Positions 11,336 to 23,739 are shown, counted from the first letter of the stretch. The stretch: DNA of 64,000 nucleotides from Dactylorhiza incarnata (GCA_033032865.1 JAWHQI010000520.1:806001-870000), one strand, 5' to 3'. Notes: generated by a model from the letters alone, not told the origin. Made by a program: numbers and translations.

Positions 11336-13726
11336 TGTAACGACTCAATTCACCACACAAATTTAACACAAATTAAAACAAAATTAAAATAATTAAACAA
11401 AATCCCCGATGTTGAGAAATAAAATCAGTACCAGGAATTTTTTTTCATCGCTAGTTTTCCGTAATTGATTTCGACGATTAATTTTTGATGATTTTTTTTT
11501 CGATATATTTTAATTTATAGTGACTTTGATTTTAGTGGTTGGGTTAGCTCACACATTGGACAGGCTAATTTGATTCCTAAGTGGCTTATATAATATATAT
11601 TGTAAGAATAAATAATAATAAAAGAACTTATGTGTCATGTGTGTGTGTGCTGGTTGGTTTAAATGTAAAGGAGTTTGGACATTGAAACACCTGGATTCCT
11701 ATAAATGGTGCTGAATATATGCTGGTCGGTTATGCTGTACTGATTTAGAAGGGAGTTGGCAGCTCATTTTAAGTGCCGGCAAGCCTGGAATAAATTGGGT
11801 AGTCGGTATAAACCAACTAACCGCTGTATTTCTGCGATATAAGCTTGCCTCATCTCCTCTCTCCCTCTCTTTTTCTCTTTCCTCCCTCTTTCATTTTTCT
11901 GAACTTGGATTTTTTGTTCTTTGATGGCCGACTGCTAGTAATTCATGATGGTGGAGTTTTTCTGTTTAGCCAGCTATAATCTAATTACCTAAGGCTGAGA
12001 TGATTTGGGCTTTATGATATTATGCTTATGTTATTAATGTTGCTTGGTTAGCCGATTATGGGGAGGTGTGATTGGGGGGAATTGAATTGGTAAAATCGGT
12101 GATTTTCTTTAGTATTCAGTTGGTAGTACTTCCTTTAGAAAAAGTTTTGGTAGTCTATTTAGTTACTTTTATGTCTAATGCTTAGAGGTTGAGCTTTGGA
12201 AATAGTTTGGATTACCCCCAAGCAAAGGATTATAATATTTTGGGTTTTACGTATTTTATCGTATTTGAGTCGTAAATTTTCTTTAAGCTCACCTGGATCA
12301 TCTTTGACCGTAGACAAACTCTTGATAAAAGTTAAATCATCTTAGGAATCAACATCGCAATTATTTAAAAGATGCAATGCATTAAAGAGATGCCAAAATT
12401 ACAGATAAAACAGAGGATGGCGTCTCGCGATAGGCGCGGTGATGAACCTGAGAAAGATAAAGGAAAAAAGGATAGCCACAGTGAGTTTTTACCTTTTTTA
12501 TTATGCTTATATTTTAAACTATGTTTAGTAGTTACCTGCATAGTATTTTTTCACTAAGCCTATTTTATTGCATGTGCATTCTCATTAAAATTAAAGATGT
12601 TTGAAGTTTTGAAATTTGAAATCACTGACACATGAAAATCGCCATAAACTAAACATGGAATAGCAAAAGAAAGCAATTAAAATTATGAGGAGAAATTTAG
12701 AGAAATAATACTTATTTTCCGATACTAGAAATTACACAAAAGACTGGAAAGATTATATGGAAAGAATACAGAATTTATAATCATTAATATGATATGAGAG
12801 GTAAAACAAAGAGGAAAGAAAGTTATACAATGAACAAGAAGAAATAAAATGCATCGATGCATGGGAAATATCAAGGGTTAACCCGCGTAGGGGATGCGAG
12901 TTGCCTACGAAAGAGGAATCTTCTATTCTATGGGGCCAGAAGGCCTATTGCGTGTGATGATCGTCCTAGGTTGGAAGTCCTATTGCGTGTAAAGATCGGC
13001 CTAGGTTGGAAGACCAAGAGGTCAGAAGACCTATTGCGTGTGAAGATCGTCCTAGGTAGACATAGGAGTTAAGAAAACCCCAGGAGGGGTGGGCCCAAGA
13101 ATTTGAAAAAATGAATCGACAGATACCCTTAACATTTCAGAAGAATTAAATTAGAAAGAAATAAACGAATAAATGAAATTAGATAAAACGAACCAAGAAC
13201 TCGAACAAATAAAAAAAAGAATAGTACAGGGATTACAAGATTTTAGAATTTGAATCATTTACATAGTGTTATATTTCTTCCATTTCACTTTAAAATGATT
13301 ATGCATATTGTTACTCATTTTTCTTATTTGCATATACAGCAATCGAAGATGTTAAGTGCTCACTTAGACATATTGTTTATGACTAATCCCGTTGTTTTCA
13401 CATTATTTAGGGAGTAGACGATTCCCCAAATACACCTAAGAAGGTAAAGTTGATTGAAGAACGATGAAAAAGAGCAGAGGAGCTGTGGTATGGCTTAAAA
13501 TATTTATTGAACTAGAAGAAGCTGTGGAGAGGCACAAGGAATAAAGGAAGTTGTAGTGGTAGTCTTATCTAAATGTTTGTACTCAAAGCTTTTAATGTAA
13601 AATATATATTTATCATGTGGTCTATTTTGTACTCATTGTACATGCTTCTGCGATGTGCTGCTATGATTGAATTGAAAATGAGTTTAGATACATAATTAAT
13701 TGTGGGGACCGAAAAGGGGCCTCACA
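11336..13726 (+). mobile_element. Unit C2: second long-LTR unit, inserted in element A
   Basis: It begins TGTAACGACT and ends CTCACA, flanked by cctct (11331-11335) and cctcc (13727-13731), a near-perfect target duplication. It shares with C1 the mini-gene exon 1 and donor (12417-12480), the exon 2 region (from 13411) and the 'gcatcgatgcat' block (12850). It lacks the internal duplication and the SINE, so it better represents the original structure. Probably a solo LTR of the same family. Confidence 0.7.
12417..13545 (+). pseudogene. C2 copy of the two-exon mini-gene (degraded)
   Basis: Exon 1 (12417-12480) reads 'MASRDRRGDEPEKDKGKKDSH' up to a gtgagt donor, closely matching C1. The acceptor 'cattatttag' at 13401-13410 opens exon 2, where a one-base phase difference and two stops break the frame. 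The downstream pieces 'EER.KRAEELW' and 'LEEAVERHKE' followed by a stop still parallel the C1 exon 2 end. Function unknown. Confidence 0.45.
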
Positions 13727-13731
13727 CCTCC

Positions 13732-14800
13732 TCCTCCTCCACTAAACGTTTAAACTCGTCAACGTTCTAGCCGACCTATCCCAGACTAGTCGCGCCTACT
13801 GATGACGATCCTGGTGCAACTGATCCGCGCGCAGCCATCCAAGAGGACACACGTTCATCTACTGCTCACCCACTGTCTCATTATGTCTCCTTTCACCGGT
13901 TATCTCTTGAACTTCGCAGGTTTGCATACTCCTTGCCTTCCATCTCCACCATTTCTTCTATACATGAGGCTCTCCAGCATCCGGGGTGGCGGACCGCGAT
14001 GGATGACGAAATAAAGGCCCTCTGAGCAAATGGCACTTGGAACTTGATGTCCCTTCCCTCTGGACAGTCCCAAGTCTGATATAAATGGGTGTTCGAAGTT
14101 AAAAATAGGCCAGCTGGGTTTGTGAGAGCTTAAAATCCTATCATGTAGTTCGTGGATTTTCTCAATAATATGGCACACTATGAAGGGATGTTCTCTCTGG
14201 TGACCAAAATTAATATTGTGTGAGTATTGATCTCTTTGGAGGTCCATCATCACTGGCAGTTGCATCAACTTGATATTAAGAATGCATTCTTTAATGGAGA
14301 TCAGGCTGAGGTTGTCTACATGCAGCAACCTCCTGGATATGAGACCATGAGTGAGTCCTTTGTATGATGCCTAAGAAAATCTATCTACGGCCTGAAGCAG
14401 TCACCTCAAGCATGGTTTGATAAATTTAGTAATGTGGTTCAGAAATTTGGCCTCACTAAGAGCTCGGTGGAATTCTCCTAATTTACACATTGTCACAAAG
14501 AGGGTATTTTGCTTCTCCTTGTGTATGTCAGTGATATTATATTCACGGTCGATGATCAAACAGGTGTCTCCATGATCAAAGAGCGCTTGGTCTCTCACTT
14601 CCCTACCAAAAATTTGGGGCGCCTCAAATATTTCTTAGGTATTGAGGTGACTCGACAACATGGGCTAGTATTATCTCAACGGAATTATTGCACTGATCTT
14701 TTATAGGATGTTGGATATTTAGGGTGTAAGTCAGCTGACACACTCATGGATACACATCACAAGACGAATCTTCTTTTAATCCTCTCCTAGAAAATATGGA
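13732..14800 (+). pseudogene. Element A reverse transcriptase remnant
   Basis: RT motifs with several stops: 'ALQHPGWRTAMDDEI' (about 13970), 'HQLDIKNAFFNGD' (14262-14300), 'VYMQQPPGYE', 'SIYGLKQSPQAWFDKF' (about 14380-14425), and a catalytic-box remnant 'LLLVYVSDIIF' in which the usual YVDD reads YVSD (14510-14545). Inactive. Confidence 0.85.
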
Positions 14801-14809
14801 ATATTATCG

Positions 14810-15470
14810 TCGTCTGGTTAGTGGTTGGCAAGCTTATCTATCTGACTGTAACTCGACCGAGAATTTCATTCGTTGTTGACATGGTTAATCGATACATGCA
14901 TGCTCCACGTAGTTCCAACCTTCAAGCAGTTGAGCGCACCATTCAAAATCTAAAGAACGCACTAGATCAAGGACTTGTGTATAAGCCTTCATCTTCCCTC
15001 TCACTGATTGCCTACTCTAATGCAAACTATGCAGACTCCATTGATGATCGTCGATCTATAAGCGGGTATTGCACATATTTTAAAGGGCATTTGGTCACAA
15101 GACGAAGCAAGAAATAAGTGGCTGTGGTGCATTCATCTGTTGAGGCTAAGTATCGTTCGATAGCTTTCGTCGTTTCCGAGCTTTCGTCGTTTCCGAGCTT
15201 ACATGGCTCGAGAGCCTTCTCACTGATCTTGGTGTATCTCTTCCATTTCTTGTCGTCCTTTATAAAATTGTAAAGTGGCTATCCATATAGCTGAAAATCT
15301 TATTTATCATGAACGAATCAAGCACATTGAAGTAGACTGACATTTCATCAGAGAAAAAGTACAGCTCCGCAAAATTGATCTCTGACATGTTTCCACTGCA
15401 GACCAACTCCCTGATATCTTCACAAAGGCCTTGCCTCGGGCACTCTATCGTCAGTTTGTTTCCCCCTATG
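14810..15470 (+). pseudogene. Element A RNase H remnant
   Basis: 'KLIYLTVTRPRISFVVDMV' starts the connection. 'AYSNANYADSIDDRRSISGYCTYF' is the RNase H core, with the first Asp changed to Asn. Then frameshifts and an 18-bp tandem duplication (about 15165-15200), then 'SSVEAKYRS' and a decayed tail up to the B insertion at 15475. Confidence 0.85.
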
Positions 15471-15475
15471 ATATG

Positions 15476-15674
15476 TGTTAAATGAATCTGTACAAAAACT
15501 CATTGTAAGGCCTAGCAAGAGCCCATTTTCCTCTTTAGGATTTAGTCTCACACCTTAGAATGTATGGTGTATTTCTCTCTTCCTATAAATGTGCAAGTTT
15601 TGTATCTAGATGTATATCAAGTGAGAAATTAATAAAGAAATTATTTTATTCTCTCATTTTCGTATTTCTCCACA
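15476..15674 (+). repeat. Element B 5' LTR
   Basis: 199 bp, tgttaaatga to ttctccaca. Roughly ten differences from the right LTR. Confidence 0.9.
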
Positions 15675-16380
15675 TGGTATCAGAGGAAAATCGATCCTAA
15701 AATTATTTTCCGCTTGCTACCCTCGGTTCCTCCCTGCCTGCGTAGGCGGACCGGCGGCCTCTTGGCTAGAGATCGCCAAACCGCATCTCTCCCCCCCCCC
15801 CCCTCTCCTCATTCAACCCGGTGCCTCCTGCTCGCTACTTAGCGTTCCTTCGCTGCCTTCCTGGGACCACCTGCTTGGCGTCTACCGTGGCCTCATGCTC
15901 TGTTCGCTCTAGTTGGCATCTCTTCTGTTCGCGCAAACGGTGTTCTTGACGCGCTTATCTGGACACAGCTCCTGTTCACAGCATCGTCACAGTGTGTCTG
16001 TCGTGTCCCTATCCGCAGAAGCCCATCTTATCGTGCGATCGTTACCCTCCCAATTAGCCGCAGTCTACAGCTCGCCTAATCGCGTCATCTTTCTCGTCCA
16101 AGTCTGTTCGCGTGACCACACTTTTAGCTGCTTGCATGCTCGCGCCTGGCCTGCTCGCCTACTCGCTTGATCGCGATCGAACTCTCACTACTGTTATCCG
16201 CGGTATCCGGTTTTCTCCTGACTTGATCGTCGGTTTCTCCTCATCTCCTGCTTGATCGCTTGATCGTGTGATCTCTGCTGCTTGGTCGCAGTCTCCAGCT
16301 CGCCCGATTGCTTGTTATCTGCAGCGCCCTTTCATCTTCTTGTTCGCTTGATCGTCGGGCTCTCCTCATTCCTTCCCGTT
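15675..16380 (+). other. Element B leader
   Basis: PBS followed by about 700 bp of C/T-rich untranslated leader with a 13-C run at 15791-15803. No convincing gene. Confidence 0.7.
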
Positions 16381-16382
16381 CA

Positions 16383-17487
16383 ATGACCTTGAATGATGCC
16401 CCGTTTCTTCCAGCTCGTGCAGCTGCTCTTCTTCCCGAAGTTCCTTATGAGCTTCGGATCACCACTATCTCTATTAGTGGGAAGAAGAACTTTGTTGAGT
16501 TGGTGCACTCTGTCTGTCATGTTCTTCAGACCAAAGGCCTCATGCATCATCTCTTTGGCCACACATACTGAGCCCACCGAGGAATGGCTCTGTGATGATG
16601 ATTGTGTCCAATCACGGATCCTAAACTCTATGGATAGTGAACCATATTGTATGGTCATGTATCATGAGACGGCAAAGGCAATGTGGAATGAACTGCACTC
16701 ACTCTATTCCGGCAAGGACAACCTTCAACACCTGTTTGATATCGTCACGGACCTCCAATCTCTCAACTCAGGGGTGGATGGAGACTTAACCTCCTTTGTT
16801 GCGCGATCCAAAACTCTAGTCGAGGCATGGATTCAACATCAGCCTCCAACAGTAGATCTCGCTGCCCAACGTGCTCAAAAAGAAGTTATTGGCATCGCCA
16901 TGATGATGGCTCGTGTTCCTCCTCATCTTCACAGCGTCCGGGCTCAGATCCTTTCTTCTTCCACCATTCCCTCTCTCTCGGATATTTGCTCTATGCTTTT
17001 GAAGGTAACACCACCCCCAGATGCTCCCGGAACTCTTTCTCCGGCTCTCCTCCAGCACTCGTCTACATCTCACTGCGCTCCTCCATCAGCTTGTGGAGAT
17101 CGCACCGGCTACCGGGGTAGAGGTCGCAACAGCAGGACTCGTCTCAAGTGTACTCATTGTGGCCGGGATGGTCATCTTGAGGCAACATGCTATCGCAAGC
17201 ATGGTATGCCTCTGCCACAACATGCCTCCACTGCGGTTGATGCGTCTTCCACCACCCGCACCGACATTGACGCCTTGCGCACCCACCTCCAGCATCTCCA
17301 GGGATTAATCGGTCGTTCTTCTGGATCTGTTGCTTCTATCTCCAATGAAGGTATCTCTTGTCTCTCACATAGTCCAAATTGGATTGTGGACATCGGTGCC
17401 ACCGTGCCACACACCATATTACTCCGCAAAACCGCATCAGTACTTGGACTCTACAAATCCCAAGTTTATCACAGTGGTCAATGGTGA
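16383..17487 (+). pseudogene. Element B gag (and start of protease)
   Basis: Two frames join near 16550. The first gives 'TTISISGKKNFVELVHSVCHVL'; the second, open from about 16560 to 17487, gives 'WNELHSLYSGKDNLQHLFDIV', 'AWIQHQPPTVDL', and a good CCHC knuckle 'CTHCGRDGHLEATC' at 17149-17190. It ends at the protease motif 'WIVDIGAT', where the catalytic DSG reads DIG. Capsid protein of a copia element, damaged by one frameshift. Confidence 0.88.
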
Positions 17488-18590
17488 CACCACTCCTGTT
17501 TCTGGTTCTGCTTATATGCATCTCACTTCATCTATCTCACTTCGCTGGGTTCTTCATGTTCCGGGCTCTCCTTTCAATCTTCTTTTTGTTAGTCGTCTTA
17601 CTCAAGACCTTGACTGCTCTATAACCTTCTCCTCTTCTTCTTTTGTTGTGCAGGATCGATGGACATAGAATATCATTGGTAAAGGATGACTGTCCAACGG
17701 GCTATACACTCTGAACGTTTCTCCCACGGTTCTCTCCTATGTTACCTCTATTGATTGTCACCAACGTCTTGGGCATGCTCCTCTCCCAATTCTCAAGAAA
17801 GTTCTTCCCGATCTATCCCTTACTGACTTTACCTGCGAGTCATGTATCTTCGGCAAACAGCATCGTTCTTTTTTCTCTCTCATTGTACTCGGAGCAATGC
17901 TCCTTTTAATTTAGTACACTCTGATATTTGGGGCCCTTACAAAACGGCTAGTGTATCTGGTTATCGTTATTTTCTTACATTTATTGATAATTACTCTCGC
18001 ATGATATGGTTGTACTTACTTCACGATCGTTCTGATCTAACTCGTGTGTTTCGTGTCTTTATTACTGAGACCCGTACACAGTTTTTCAGCTCAATTAAAA
18101 CAATTCGGACCGAAAATACGCGTGAATACACAAGTCATGCGTTTAGTAATCTTTGTACTGAGTTTGGGATTATCCATCAAACCTCATATGCTTATACCCC
18201 TCAACAAAATGGTGTCACTGAGCGCAAGAATCGTCACCTTCTTAAGGTCGCTCACTCACTTATATTTCAAATGCAGGTTCCCAAGCTTTATTGGCATTTT
18301 GCGATTTCTACAGCTTGTTATCTCATCAATCGCATGCTCTCCTCAATTCTCAACTAGGAGACTCCCTTTAGTCTTCTCTTTCCCTCCGCACCACCCTTTT
18401 CAGTCTTGCCTTGCATCTTCGGTTGCACCTGCTATGTTCACTACTTCACCACCTTGGTCCCTCCACCGACAACCTTGCACCTCGTGCTACCAAATATATG
18501 TTCGTTGGTTACTCTCGCACTCAGAAAGAATATGTTTGTTATTCTCTTGTCGATCGCAAGGTGGTTACATTTATGGATGTGACCTTCCTT
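17488..18590 (+). pseudogene. Element B protease end and integrase
   Basis: After a frameshift the protease-flank segment continues (17490-17668). The zinc-binding pre-integrase 'HQRLGHAPLPILKK' is near 17760 and 'CESCIFGKQHR' near 17836. The integrase core is open from 17842 to 18357: 'LTFIDNYSRMIW' (first Asp), 'IRTENTREY' (second Asp changed to Glu) and 'QQNGVTERKNRHL' (Glu). The C-terminal 'APRATKYMFVGYSRTQKEY' follows in another frame at 18480-18540. Confidence 0.88.
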
Positions 18591-18729
18591 GAAGACCAGC
18601 CTTTTCATTCTTTCCTTATGGCTCCTCCAACACCTCCAACACTTTCGCGCCCTACCGTTCTTATTACTTCTCAACTTCCACCACTCATACCAACCCCAAC
18701 CACCATACCCTTTAAAAATTTCTATACTT

Positions 18730-19800
18730 TGTGTGTACACTCATCGCCAACCTTGTTCTGATGCTCTACGACAGTTGCCTTCTACTAATGATATCGCGCG
18801 ACCTGAAGATCCGACACCAGTGTCTACGGCTCACCCCTTGGCCAACTATGTGTCTTTGCATCGCCTCTCTCCGGTGCTTCACAAATTTGCAACTTCTTTG
18901 TCTTCTATTTCCAACCCTAACTCTCTGTCGGAGGCTCTTCAGCATCCGGGGTGGCGGGCGGTCATGGATGAGGAAATAGTTGCTCTCTAAGCAAATCAGA
19001 CTTAGGCTCTTGTCCCTCTTCCTCCTGGCCAAACTTGTGTGGGATGCAAGTGGGTCTTTGTCATTAAGCATGGTCCGGACGGGATGGTTCAACGTCTAAA
19101 AGCTCGCATTGTGGCTCGTGGGTTTACTCAGCAATACGTCCTTGATTATGACGAGACCTTCTCACAAGTAGCAAAATTAAATATTGTTCGTGTCTTAATC
19201 TCCCAAGTTGTTCATCAACAGTGGCAATTGCATCAATTAGACGTCAAGAATGTTTTTTTCAATGGCGATCTAGTTAAGATTGTCTACATGCAACAGTCTC
19301 CCGAGTTTGAGACCACGGGGAAGTTTCTGGTATGTCACCTCAAAAAATCTCTTTATGGTCTCAAACAGTCACCTCGGACATAGTTTGACAAGTTTAGTCG
19401 GGTTGTTCGTGAGGTTGGATTCACTCGAAGCTCGGCCGACTTCTCTCTATTCACTCGTCATCGTCCGACAGGCACAGTGATTCTTTTGGTTTATGTTTAT
19501 GATATTTTGATAACAGGTAATGATCTCAAAGGAATACACATGTTCAAACAGCATTTGACCTCTGCTTTCCAAACTAAAGATCTGGGAAATCTTTGGTACT
19601 TTCTTGGTCTCGATGTATCCCGGCGACCTGATGGTCTTGTCCTATCTCAACAGAAGTACTGTCTTGATCTTTTTCATGATGCTGGCTACTCTGGATGTAA
19701 GCCTGCTGACACACCTATGAATGTCAATCACAAGCTCTGCCTCATGTCTCCGACTCCGAACTGCTCCTTCCAAACCCAGAGTATTATCGTCGTCTTTTAA
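18730..19800 (+). pseudogene. Element B reverse transcriptase
   Basis: 'ALQHPGWRAVMDEEIVAL' then a stop, 'GCKWVFVIKHGPDGMVQRLKA' (about 19039), 'QLDVKNVFFNGDL', 'SLYGLKQSPRT' then a stop, and the catalytic segment 'VILLVYVYDILITGNDL' where YVDD reads YVYD (about 19480-19520). Inactive. Confidence 0.88.
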
Positions 19801-20400
19801 GGAAGCTGATTTATCTTACAGTTACAAGACCTGATATATCCTTTGTTGTTGGAGTTGTCAGTCAATTCATGCATGCTCCATTGATTTCTCACCTCCAGGA
19901 AGTTGAGCGCATCCTCTGATATCTAAAGACTGCTCCTGTACAAGGGCTTGTATACAAGCCCTCTTCTTCTCTATCTCTTATTGCCTACTCTGATGCTGAC
20001 TACGCTGGCTCTCTGGATGATCGTCGTTTCACAAGTGGATATTGTACATACTTTGGTGGACACATTATCACCTAGCGCAGCAAGAAGCAGTCCGTAGTTG
20101 CACCCTCATCTGCCGAAGTTGAGTATCGTTCAATGACCTCTGTAGTATCGGAGCTGGTTGGAAAGCCTCCTGAGTGATCTGGGTGTCAAACTCTCCTTTC
20201 CAGCCACTCTCTTTTGCAACAATCAAGTTGTTATCCATATTGCCAAGAATCTCGTATTCCATGAACGTACCAAACACATCGAAGTTAATTGTCACTTCAT
20301 TCGGGAGAAGGTTCAACTGAAGAAATTAGAGTTGAAACATGTTCCTGTTGTTGGGCAAATTGTTGACATTCTTACTAAGGTCTTACCTTGACCGCTCTAT
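19800..20400 (+). pseudogene. Element B RNase H
   Basis: 'LIYLTVTRPDISFVVGVV' opens it, then 'AYSDADYAGSLDDRRFTSGYCTYF', with the RNase H Asp retained. 'KQSVVAPSSAEVEYRSM' and 'VVIHIAKNLVFHERTKHIEVNCHFIREKV' follow. A few stops separate the segments. Confidence 0.85.
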
Positions 20401-20458
20401 TATCAGTTCTTGGTCAAGCTTGGTGTCTACGATCTGTATGCTCCAGCTTGCGGGGGAG

Positions 20459-20661
20459 TATTAAATGAATCTGTACAAAATCCCACTGTAAGGCCTAGCA
20501 AGAGCCCATTTTCCTCCTTAAGCTTTAGTCTCACACCTTAGAATAAGAGTATGGTGTATTTCTCTCTTCCTATAAATGTACAAGTCTTGTATCTAGATGT
20601 ATATCAAGTGAGAAATTAATAAAGAAATTATTTTATTCTCTCATTTTCGTATTTCTCCATA
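20459..20661 (+). repeat. Element B 3' LTR
   Basis: 203 bp, tattaaatga to ttctccata, directly after the PPT. Confidence 0.9.
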
Positions 20662-20688
20662 ATATGTATGCTCCAACTTGCAGAGGAG

Positions 20689-20895
20689 TATAGAAGGAAT
20701 AGTGTATTAGAAGCCCACGATTAAAAGTCCACTTTATGGCCCATTTGAAGTGTTCATCTTGTATAGATTAGTCTCACATTGTGGTTTGGAGTTGAGTTGT
20801 CACTCCCCATGCCTATAAATATATATGCATGTGCTTGTATTTATTTTTAATACGAAAAGGATTAATTAATGCAATTTCATGTTCACAACTTTACA
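20689..20895 (+). repeat. Element A 3' LTR
   Basis: 207 bp, homologous to 4791-5013, followed by the CATGA target duplication at 20896-20900. Confidence 0.85.
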
Positions 20896-20900
20896 CATGA

Positions 20901-21952
20901 CATATGGTACTCTTGTTTCATATAATTTAATCTTTGGTATCCATGATCGTCTATCGGCGCGGAGACGTGGTTGGGGGTTGCATGGGCTGCAGCCCGGATG
21001 ATGCAAGTCGGAGTCCTCTGGTTGAGGCCAGGGTAGGGCGGCCCTGGGTCATTACATGAAGTACCTTGGAAGAACCACTCTTAAACAACACATTTCATAC
21101 AAGCAACAATAACTTCATAACTTCAATCACAATGCCATCACCATACAACCGATTCGAACTAATAATGGGGAAAAACTTGTGTAGTCTGACATGTTTGAAA
21201 TTACCACAAAAAAGAATGTGAACTACTACCCTACCTTCTAAGTATATATAGCACCTTATATAAATAACAGTGCAAACAATAGGCAGAGGCATGTTATATA
21301 ATATATATTACTATATAAAAGGGAAGCCACTTCTATGATGCTGCATTGGGACTTCCCATTTTATTCTGTATTTTATATTCTTTTACCCCGCGTGCACAAA
21401 AGGGAAAGGAGTGGAGAGAGAAGAGATAACAAGAGAGGGTGAGATGGAGAGAGAGCATGTGAGGATCACATGCAAAAGAGGGAGAGAGAAGAGATGGTGA
21501 GAGATAGGGAGAGAGATAATGAGTAGGTGGTGATAACGTGCAAGAGTGCAAGTTTCTCGTAATGGTTCACTAACCGAATGAATTCACATCTAAAATGGAG
21601 TTTTTTGTATTCCTTAGCTAAAGTTAATATGGTATAGGTTCACTCACTGGGAGAAAGCCACAGTTGTGGTTTTTGGTTTATAAAAAAAAATCTCTTAAGG
21701 GAGAACAGCATTATTCTTCATCATATACATAGTAAATGTCCATTAACCACACAAGGATGAGAGTAACTAATAAAAAATTGATACAATACATAACATAGTG
21801 AACAGATAAAATGTAAATATGGAATGGCAAAGAGATATGACAACATGCCTACCAATGTATCCTTCTAAAGGCTAATCATGTAGGCATTACACTACTATCA
21901 TTGAAGCAGATCATCCAAAAATAATAATAACATAATTACAATTCATCCTCAC
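20901..21952 (-). other. MED33 intron 2, proximal part
   Basis: Host intron between exon 2 and element A. It contains a GC-rich island at about 20955-21055 of unknown nature, an AT-rich stretch near 21300 ending 'actatataaaagggaag' that recalls Helitron starts, and a GA-rich purine tract at 21405-21530. No gene seen. Confidence 0.6.
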
Positions 21953-22063
21953 TTTTTGTAATTTGATACTCGAACTTGAGATGCAAAAGAAAATGCATGT
22001 CTCCACAAGAATTCCATATAAAGCCTATACGCCGCTGGTCTAGAATGCCGACTTGGGATTACC
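21953..22063 (-). CDS. MED33: MED33 exon 2
   Basis: A 111-bp exon not easily found by ORF length. On the minus strand, acceptor 'tttgcacag' at 22064-22072 is followed by GGTAATCCCA. The first G completes the AGG arginine of exon 1, and the exon reads 'VIPSRHSRPAAYRLYMEF', then 'RHAFSF' and 'NYK', ending AAAAA|gtgagg. 'AAYRLYMELL.RHAF' is a signature of plant MED33A/B immediately before the 'DDxLHLS' block of exon 3, and the junction to exon 3 is in phase (K-K-I-M). Confidence 0.9.
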
Positions 22064-23739
22064 CTGTGCAAACAAGCAAAAAAATGACTTGCCATAATAA
22101 AATGGGTTAAAGTGGAAAAACTCTTCTAAATAAGATTTCACGATGTCCTCCATACTTATTGTAGTGCAAGGAGATAAATCAACATGCCTCTCATAGAGTA
22201 AATATCATGTTTACCGAGATTATACATTCAAGAACAAGTGCTCCATTCAGTGATTGCATAATAAAGTAGTTTTTCAACTACATTAGGAATTGTAATCATA
22301 CAAGAAGAACTCGTAACATACATTTGTTCTTAAAATGACAAAAATCATCATATAATAAACTTCTGAAACTCCCACGCAAGCAATAAACTGCAAACAAAAT
22401 GTGTGCTGAACTCTAAAACAATAGACCCCTAGAACTATTAGTAGACATGAATGGGAAGGCCAAACAAAATTATGCTCAATTCAATGAAATTGATAACTGA
22501 ATTAAGCTTGACAAAGGGCTCGAACCTACTGATGTTTATCATATTACCTTCAATCTTTTTTCAAAGCCTAGATTAAAGTTCAAAAATCTCAGCATGAATA
22601 TGTTGCTTAAGGCCGGAGTAACATGGCAGCATAGTTCTTACAAAATCAAGGAGCAAAGAAGTCATGGAGCCTAAACTCAAGGTGCAAGTGCACGTCTGAC
22701 GAAAGCAAGACATAACCGCATCCCATCTTAAATAATTATCACTAAACATCAATTTATCTTCTTGATCAGATACTTCGTGCATTCTGCTCATCAACCATGC
22801 ATTGTTATCATATATATTTCATAAGAAATGAGATCAATGATATCATTTGCATCATATCGAAGCTTCAACTTTCAATTATATTTCATAAACATTAAATCAT
22901 TCAAACATTGCTGAAATATTATATTTCTCTCTTTTTTCTTCAAAAAAATATAAGTGCGCAACTAGAACTTCACCTAGGCACATCTTTTATGCTTCAAAGG
23001 CGCAAAAAGTGTGTCAAAGCTATAAGGCGCTCATCGACGTGAGGTCACCTGTCTTTGCTATGCTAATACGAAGACATTTGAGTCTGGTGAGCATCGAGCT
23101 TTATGTGCGCCTTTAATAGGAAGTGTGCATACTTTTTTAAAACTCAAATAAATTTCTCAAGGACAATCGATCAGTTTAAATCCCCTGAACTTAGACCTAC
23201 ATCATATGTAAAAATAAAATAAAAAATACACAAATTTTTGCCATCACACCGCAACCTTCCACCTGTGGTCTACTCTCTTTGTTTCGAAACATGAATTGCA
23301 CCATCAATTTCTAACCAGTTAAGATATTCATCAGAGAGATTGCTTTCTACAGCCATACCTACCTACCTCCAAAGCATTTACTCTTTCTTTCATCATCTTT
23401 CAGGCTATTCAAGCCCATCACACACATTACTAACCAAAATCTATCAAGTCACCCCATGAAACCAGGCACCAATTAGCTGGCAGTGCAACCTCGATGGAAA
23501 TTCTGGAAAGGGGATAGATCCTTCTTATAGTTGAAATTTCTAACAAGTACTAACCATAATCTAGCTAAAAAAATAACTAAAGCACAAGTTACTCCAGAAA
23601 TTAATTTCCAAGGGCGAACAAATCAACGAACGATTTAATTTATCGTCCGATGAGAATTAAAACTAAACAGCGATAGGATTGCCCATATTTTAAAATCCAA
23701 AAACCACAAATATGTACGTAGAAATGGGGATATAGAGAC
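22064..23739 (-). other. MED33 intron 1
   Basis: 1676-bp AT-rich intron with GT-AG borders. A segment at about 22955-23125 with 'gtgcgcaac...ggcgcaaaaagtg...ggcgctcatcg...gtgcgccttt' resembles degraded MITE-like repeats, but no clear termini were found. Confidence 0.75.

Larger units (their letters stand above)
15476..20661 (+). mobile_element. Element B: Ty1/copia retrotransposon nested in element A
   Basis: 5.2 kb with LTRs 15476-15674 and 20459-20661 and the perfect target duplication ATATG (15471-15475, 20662-20666). PBS tggtatcagag starts at 15675 and the PPT gcgggggag ends at 20458. Domain order gag, PR, IN, RT, RNase H. It is the same broad family as its host A by protein similarity, but less decayed. 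It carries about a dozen frame breaks and altered catalytic residues, so it is dead. Confidence 0.92.
4791..20895 (+). mobile_element. Element A: old Ty1/copia retrotransposon with three nested insertions
   Basis: Diverged LTRs (4791-5013 and 20689-20895) are flanked by the target duplication CATGA (4786-4790 and 20896-20900). The PBS tggtatcagagc (5014-5025) and a PPT (cagaggag, 20681-20688) are in place. Removing C1, C2 and B with their duplicated targets leaves about 4.7 kb, the usual copia length. The pieces read in order: gag (about 9060-9960), pre-integrase and integrase (10320-11330), RT (13732-14800) and RNase H (14810-15470). All are broken by many stops. It sits in MED33 intron 2, antisense to that gene. 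Confidence 0.88.

Noticed and set aside
22955..23125. MITE in MED33 intron 1
   Set aside because: GC-word repeats like those of some MITEs, but no inverted termini or target duplication found.
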